From assembly GCA_964628455.1 (NCBI GenBank), contig CAZVPD010000130.1, forward strand, positions 1 to 11,112: a stretch of 11,112 nt of DNA. The letters are read 5' to 3'. Every line of letters begins with the position of its first letter. Position 1 is the stretch's first letter. Source of the stretch: JAQVWU01 sp964628455 (lineage in GTDB: Bacteria > Bacillota > Clostridia > Oscillospirales > CAG-272). The position numbers and the translations under genes were made by a program. Shown here one piece after another: positions 7,147 to 11,112 of the stretch. Under the pieces are notes generated by a model. It searched no databases and was not told where the DNA came from. It saw only the letters and a list, made by a program, of their open reading frames with translations.

Positions 7147-8637
7147 ATGACCGGGAACATCGGCTTTGACAATGATGAGTATATACGCAGGCAATCGGAA
7201 CAGATAGCAAAACGCATCGGTGAATTCGGGGGCAAACTGTATCTCGAATTCGGGGGGAAATTGTTTGACGATTATCATGCTGCGAGAGTGCTGCCCGGCT
7301 TCAAACCCGACAGTAAAATTAAAATGCTTCAGCATCTGTCGGATGACGTTGAAATCGTCATTGTCATCAACGCGGGAGACATTGAAAACAATAAAATGCG
7401 CAGTGATATAGGCATCACGTATAATACGGATGTACTGCGCCTGATCGACGCATTCCGCAGCATCGGCCTGTTTGTAGGCAGCGTGGTGATCGCTCAGTAT
7501 GCGGGACAGCCTTCCGCCGCCACATTCAAGGACAGGCTTGAACGTGCGGGTGTGCGCGTGTTTATAAATTATCCCATCAGCGGCTACCCGTACAATGTCG
7601 GACTGATTGTCAGCGAAAACGGTTACGGAAAAAACGAATATATAGAAACCACACACCCTCTGGTCGTCGTAACTGCACCCGGACCGGGAAGCGGTAAAAT
7701 GGCGACCTGCCTGTCGCAGCTTTACCATGAAAACCGCCGCGGGGTAAAAGCCGGTTACGCCAAGTTTGAAACTTTTCCGATATGGAATCTTCCGCTCAAA
7801 CATCCGGTGAATCTCGCTTATGAAGCAGCAACAGCGGATTTAAACGATGTGAATATGATCGATCCCTACCATTATGAGGCTTACGGACAGCCGGCTGTCA
7901 ATTACAACCGCGATGTGGAGATCTTTCCCGTATTAAATGCGATCCTGAGACAGATTTCGGGTGTAAGCCCTTATAAATCGCCGACGGATATGGGAGTCAA
8001 TATGGCCGGTTACTGTATATCGGACGACAGCGTTATAGTGAAAGCATCCCATGACGAAATCATCCGCCGCTATTTCAATACTCTGTGCGACCGGCGAAAG
8101 GGACGCGCAACCGACGGTGCTGTGGAAAAACTGGAATTGCTCATGAAACAAGCGGGGATTTCGGTCGATGACCGTCCCGTTGTAAAATCGGCTCTGGATA
8201 AATCGGAGGAAATAAACGGTCAGCCCGCAGTAGCCATACAGCTGCCCGACGGCCGGGTCGTCACCGGCAAAACATCCGATTTGCTTGGACCTTCATCGGC
8301 AGCACTGCTCAATGCGGTCAAAGCACTCGGTTATATCGAACGGGGCACGCATCTGATCAATCGCGAAACCATAGAACCCATACAGAAGCTGAAAACGGAA
8401 ATACTGGGCAACCGAAATCCCCGGCTGCATTCCGACGAGGCGCTGATCGCTCTTTCCATCAGCGCATCCGAAAGCGAAACAGCCCGCTGCGCCATGCGGC
8501 ACCTCACAACTCTGCGCGGATGCGAAGCGCACTCGACCACTATTCTGGCACAGGTCGATGAAGATGTATACAGGAAACTCGGCATCAACCTGACCTGCGA
8601 GCCGAATTACAACACAAAAAATTTATTCCATAAATAG
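7147..8637 (+). CDS. DUF1846 / UPF0371 family protein of unknown function
   Basis: The 496-aa product is full length for this family and recognisable from the start (FDNDEYIRRQSEQI, KLYLEFGGKLFDDYHAARVLPGF, DVEIVIVINAGDIE, FINYPISGYPYNVGLIVS). At residues 179-186 the segment GPGSGKMA follows a hydrophobic strand (LVVVTAP) and resembles a phosphate-binding P-loop. The NMIDPYHYEAYG block and a C-terminal half with many short helices also fit the family. No activity is established for these proteins as far as I know, so nucleotide binding is my inference. No signal peptide or membrane segment is visible, so it should be cytosolic. It has a GGGGG ribosome site 10 nt before its ATG, a consensus promoter, and is followed after 24 nt by a MATE transporter with no terminator between, implying co-transcription. 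Confidence 0.9.
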   Translation: MTGNIGFDNDEYIRRQSEQIAKRIGEFGGKLYLEFGGKLFDDYHAARVLPGFKPDSKIKMLQHLSDDVEIVIVINAGDIENNKMRSDIGITYNTDVLRLIDAFRSIGLFVGSVVIAQYAGQPSAATFKDRLERAGVRVFINYPISGYPYNVGLIVSENGYGKNEYIETTHPLVVVTAPGPGSGKMATCLSQLYHENRRGVKAGYAKFETFPIWNLPLKHPVNLAYEAATADLNDVNMIDPYHYEAYGQPAVNYNRDVEIFPVLNAILRQISGVSPYKSPTDMGVNMAGYCISDDSVIVKASHDEIIRRYFNTLCDRRKGRATDGAVEKLELLMKQAGISVDDRPVVKSALDKSEEINGQPAVAIQLPDGRVVTGKTSDLLGPSSAALLNAVKALGYIERGTHLINRETIEPIQKLKTEILGNRNPRLHSDEALIALSISASESETARCAMRHLTTLRGCEAHSTTILAQVDEDVYRKLGINLTCEPNYNTKNLFHK

Positions 8638-8661
8638 CCGTTCGGACAGAGGAAACAGTTC

Positions 8662-10058
8662 TTGAATAAAATAAAATTCGAAACAAACTTATCGCAGGGG
8701 AATATATTCGGCCAGCTTCTGCGCTTTTCGATGCCGATTCTGATCTCCAATATCATTCAGACGCTGTATGGCGTTGCGGATATGATTATAGTAGGTCAGT
8801 TCAGCGGCGCGGTATCCATGTCGGGCGTAAATATCGGCGGACAGGTCACCTTTCTTGTCACCAACCTGGTGTTCGGCCTTGCGGCAGGAGCAACCGTGCT
8901 TATCGGTCAGTATATCGGAAGCGGAAAGCGCGAAGAACTCGAAGATACGATATCGACGCTTTTCACGACGCTTCTGGCTCTGGCCGGACTGCTGACCGCA
9001 CTGATGTTTCTGCTGCGCGGACCTATACTGACACTGATCCGGACGCCCGCGGAATCTTACGCGGAGGCAAAAAATTATCTGCTGATCACCGCTTTGGGAA
9101 CGGTTTTCATCTTCGGATATAACGCTTTTTCCGCGGTCATGCGCGGAATGGGCGACAGCCGGCGCCCCCTTTATTTTGTGGGTATAGCCTGCGGCATCAA
9201 TGTTTTTCTGGATCTGCTCTTCGTGGCGGTTTTCAGGTGGGGCGCGGGAGGCGCAGCCGTGGCAACGGTCATTTCGCAGGCAGTCAGCATGATTTTATGC
9301 ATACTCTATTTCGAAAGAAACGGATTCGTTTTTAAATTCAAGCCCGCTTCCTTCAGAATCAAAAAAGAACGGCTGGCCATGCTTCTCAAAATCGGCGGAC
9401 CGATGTCCATACAGAATACGATAACCAGCATTTCTTTTCTTTTTATGACCACAATGGTCAATATAATCGGTGTTACCGCTTCGGCTGCCGTAGGTGCGGT
9501 GGGAAAAATCAACATGTTCGCCATCCTTCCGGCACTTGCGATGAGTTCCGCCGTTTCGGCGGTATGCGCCCATAATATCGGTGCCGGCGAATACAAAAGA
9601 GCCGTAAAAACCATGCAGGCGGGAATGTTTATCGCCATATCCATAAGTACAGTGATCTTCATCGCTGTCTNNNNNNNNNNGTGATCTCGGTATTCGATAA
9701 TGATCCCGAACTGATTGTAGCCGGTTCGGCTTATTTGAAAACATTCCGTTTCGATTATCTTTTTGTCCCGTTTATTTTTTCACTGAACGGATTGTTTATC
9801 GGAGCGGGTCATACCTCTTTTTCTCTGTTTACCGGAATGGTCTCTTCACTGCTTGTACGGATACCCGTGGCGTATTTATACGGTTTTGTATTCGAAATGG
9901 GTCTGACGGGCGTCGGACTGGGCGCACCGGTTGCATCATGCACCGCCATGTTCATCGGATTTATCTATCTGTTCTCCGGAAAATGGAAAAAATCAGTCAT
10001 AATACACAGAAACGGCTTAAAATTGCCGGACGAAAAAATCCCGGCCGGAGAGTTGTGA
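8662..10058 (+). CDS. MATE family multidrug/Na+ efflux transporter (interrupted by assembly gap)
   Basis: The MATE family exports cationic drugs or metabolites in exchange for Na+ or H+ across the cytoplasmic membrane. The left part (336 complete codons) begins with the family N-terminus LLRFSMPILISNIIQTLYG and contains the loop VMRGMGDSRRPL, followed by several membrane segments. The right part (125 codons from 9681) has the matching second-half block LNGLFIGAGHTSF and closing membrane helices. The two parts are in different frames across ten N, explained by a wrong gap length rather than a true frameshift; together they give 461 residues plus the gap, near the ~450 usual for the family. The start is TTG at 8662, with AGAGGA 8 nt upstream; no ATG fits as well. 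It is second in a unit with DUF1846. No terminator follows its stop codon before the tRNA-Gly promoter. Confidence 0.92.
9671..9680. other. Assembly gap (10 N) inside the MATE gene
   Basis: Ten unresolved bases break the MATE coding frame. The last base before the gap (9670) opens a codon and the frame resumes at 9681, so the true gap must be 2 modulo 3 bases long; ten does not fit. The run is therefore a placeholder. Confidence 0.95.
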
Positions 10059-10085
10059 AGTTTTTATAAAATGAAGCGTATAATA

Positions 10086-10114
10086 TTGACAAACCGCCTT
10101 TTGTATGGTATAAT
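10086..10114 (+). promoter_or_regulatory. Full-consensus promoter for tRNA-Gly
   Basis: TTGACA (10086-10091) and TATAAT (10109-10114) are exactly 17 nt apart. The predicted start, near 10121, leaves about 10 nt of 5' leader before the mature tRNA for RNase P to remove. Confidence 0.93.
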
Positions 10115-10125
10115 AAAAGGCGGTT
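10092..10125. repeat. Perfect 11-bp inverted repeat enclosing the tRNA-Gly -10 box
   Basis: AACCGCCTTTT (10092-10102) is the exact reverse complement of AAAAGGCGGTT (10115-10125). The 12-nt centre contains the TATAAT box. The left arm starts immediately after the -35 box and the right arm covers the expected transcription start. There is no T-run after it, so it is not a standard terminator on the plus strand; an operator or chance symmetry are the alternatives. Confidence 0.85.
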
Positions 10126-10130
10126 GATGC

Positions 10131-10204
<74 letters not shown>

Positions 10205-10209
10205 GCAAG

Positions 10210-10243
10210 AAGACACATTGTCTGTCAGACAATGTGTCTTTTC
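10210..10243 (+). terminator. Hairpin terminator after tRNA-Gly
   Basis: AAGACACATTGTCTG (10210-10224) pairs perfectly with 10226-10240 around a single base, so a few inner pairs must open to form the loop. The arm is followed by a short U-tract (the last T of the stem plus TT, then C). The tail is short, so readthrough into the NimA-like gene 34 nt later is plausible. Confidence 0.75.
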
Positions 10244-10276
10244 TGTGCAACCCGAAAAAACATCAGGAGGGATCCC

Positions 10277-10750
10277 ATGCGAAGAAAAGACCGTGAAATA
10301 ACCGACCGCAGCCGTATCATTCGCATCATCGAACAGTGCAGGGTGTGCCGGATCGGAATGACCGATAAAGACAGGCCTTATATCGTGCCGATGAATTTCG
10401 GCTACGAGGATAAAGACAATGCCCTGACACTGTTTTTTCACAGCGCGCCGGAAGGCAGAAAAATCGATCTTCTCAAAACGAACTGCCGCGTCTGCTTTGA
10501 AGCCGACTGCGGTCATGAGCTGGTTGAAAGCGATGACGCATGTAAAAACGGTTTTTTATACGAAAGCGTTACAGGGGAAGGGAATGCCGTATTTATCACG
10601 GAGAAGGATGAAAAGAAAGACGCCTTGAACAGAATCATGATGCACCAGTGCGGCAGGAATTTCGTTTTTAACGACGATTCCGTCAAAAACGTCGCGGTAT
10701 TTAAAATCGAAGTGACTGCCGTCAGCGGAAAAAAATGCGGCGTACAATAA
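10277..10750 (+). CDS. Pyridoxamine 5'-phosphate oxidase-family flavoprotein (NimA-like)
   Basis: The 157-aa product matches the small FMN-binding split-barrel proteins (Pyridox_ox_2/NimA-like) common in clostridia. Its motifs are IGMTDKDRPYIVPMNFGYE at 26-44, FFHSAPEGRKID at 53-64 (likely flavin phosphate contact), VCFEAD at 72-77, YESVTGEG at 95-102, and VFKIEV near the end. NimA proteins reduce 5-nitroimidazoles, but most relatives have no tested activity, so a resistance role should not be assumed. It has eight cysteines, with the tetrapeptide CRVC occurring twice (21-24, 70-73). The ATG at 10277 is fixed by AGGAGG six bases upstream; the frame is open further upstream through the tRNA gene, but that is not coding. 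No promoter is visible between the tRNA hairpin and this gene. A terminator follows its stop codon directly. Confidence 0.88.
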   Translation: MRRKDREITDRSRIIRIIEQCRVCRIGMTDKDRPYIVPMNFGYEDKDNALTLFFHSAPEGRKIDLLKTNCRVCFEADCGHELVESDDACKNGFLYESVTGEGNAVFITEKDEKKDALNRIMMHQCGRNFVFNDDSVKNVAVFKIEVTAVSGKKCGVQ

Positions 10751-10777
10751 AAAATCCGCCGTTAGGCGGATTTTTTT
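10749..10777. terminator. Bidirectional rho-independent terminator
   Basis: AAAAAATCCGCC (10749-10760) pairs perfectly with GGCGGATTTTTT (10765-10776) around a GTTA loop, followed by T. It overlaps the stop codons of both converging genes (10748-10750 on + and 10776-10778 on -). Confidence 0.95.
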
Positions 10778-11112
10778 ATTCGGTCTTTGCTGCTTTTTCA
10801 AAAAAATCCCCGAGACAGACAAGGGACCTTGCAAGCAGGTCGAGTTCCTGTTCCGACATGGTGCGTGTGATCTCGTCGATCATTTGACTGTGAAAAAAAT
10901 TATGATACTCCCCGGCTTCCTTCCCTTTGTCGGTCAGAAAAATATACACTTTTCGCCTGTCCAGTTCGGTCGTTTCCCGAAACAGATATTTTTTCCGGAC
11001 AAGGGCTGATACCGCTACGGAAAGAGCGCCGGCGCTGACCGACAATCTGCGGGCGATGCCCGACATCGTATTGTCTCCCGTTTCCGCCTGTTTGTCTACG
11101 GCATCGATAATA
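10776..11112 (-). CDS. MarR-family transcriptional regulator, C-terminal part
   Basis: The frame is open to the right edge, so the ATG at 11066 is internal and the N-terminus lies outside the window. The visible ~111 residues hold the winged helix-turn-helix: IARRLSVSAGALSVAVSALVRKKYL (helix-turn-helix with recognition helix; here given as separate helices IARRLSVSA and LSVAVSALV), the wing ending in DRRKVYIFLTDKG, and the C-terminal dimerisation helices (SEQELDLLARSLVCL). MarR proteins bind palindromic operators as dimers, usually repress nearby or their own genes, and release DNA on binding phenolic or other small ligands. The target is not visible: the promoter side is outside the window. 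The neighbouring NimA-like gene converges on it, so control of that gene is possible but not indicated by the layout. Confidence 0.88.
   Translation of the reverse strand, partial: IIDAVDKQAETGDNTMSGIARRLSVSAGALSVAVSALVRKKYLFRETTELDRRKVYIFLTDKGKEAGEYHNFFHSQMIDEITRTMSEQELDLLARSLVCLGDFFEKAAKTE

Noticed and set aside
7039..7803. A 254-aa minus-strand open frame opposite the start of DUF1846
   Set aside because: It is the complement of conserved DUF1846 coding sequence and would run across the divergent promoters; no start signal supports it.
9681..10058. A separate small membrane protein starting at GTG 9681
   Set aside because: The sequence is the C-terminal third of a MATE transporter; the apparent start is merely the first codon after the N-run.
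10776..11112. MarR regulator paired with the NimA-like gene as a nitroimidazole resistance cassette
   Set aside because: The genes converge and share only a terminator; nothing in the sequence links the regulator to that promoter, and NimA-like homology alone does not show resistance.

Overview
The window looks like ordinary chromosome from a low-to-mid GC Firmicute, most likely an anaerobic clostridial lineage. The grounds are consensus sigma-A-type promoters, strong AGGAGG-type ribosome binding sites, U-tailed hairpin terminators, a tRNA gene with encoded CCA, and families typical of clostridia: an EF-G-2-like GTPase, DUF1846/UPF0371, a G5-M23 envelope peptidase, and a NimA-like flavoprotein. 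A run of ten N inside one gene indicates a draft or metagenome-assembled scaffold. I see no phage, transposon, integrase, CRISPR array or toxin-antitoxin gene.

Layout. (1) 1-545 (+): C-terminal part of a MalK/MsmX/UgpC-type sugar ABC transporter ATPase, ending at a hairpin terminator. (2) 641-2046 (-): a CPBP-family membrane protease followed by tadA, read leftward as one unit from a promoter at 2066-2094. (3) About 2213-3790 (+): a membrane-anchored G5 plus M23 (LytM-type) peptidase diverging from the CPBP gene; its start is uncertain. (4) A 22-bp perfect inverted repeat at 3791-3842 terminates this gene and the converging EF-G paralogue (3848-5878, -). (5) 5994-6977 (-): a TIGR01212/YhcC-type radical SAM protein. 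It diverges from (6) DUF1846/UPF0371 (7147-8637, +) across a region with a good promoter on each strand. DUF1846 is followed after 24 nt by (7) a MATE efflux transporter (8662-10058, +) broken by the assembly gap. (8) tRNA-Gly(TCC) at 10131-10204 has its own consensus promoter, a palindrome around the -10 box and a hairpin behind it. (9) 10277-10750 (+): NimA-like pyridoxamine-phosphate-oxidase-family protein. (10) A shared terminator, then a converging MarR-family regulator that runs off the right edge.

Most genes are housekeeping or general physiology: tRNA wobble editing, translation GTPase, tRNA-Gly, cell-wall remodelling, sugar uptake and efflux. I find no convincing new multi-gene system. 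The points most worth a second look are the unexplained DUF1846-MATE pair behind a consensus promoter, the palindrome around the tRNA-Gly -10 box, the C at T-loop position 55 of that tRNA, the unresolved start of the M23 gene, and an N-run whose length cannot be right for the MATE reading frame.
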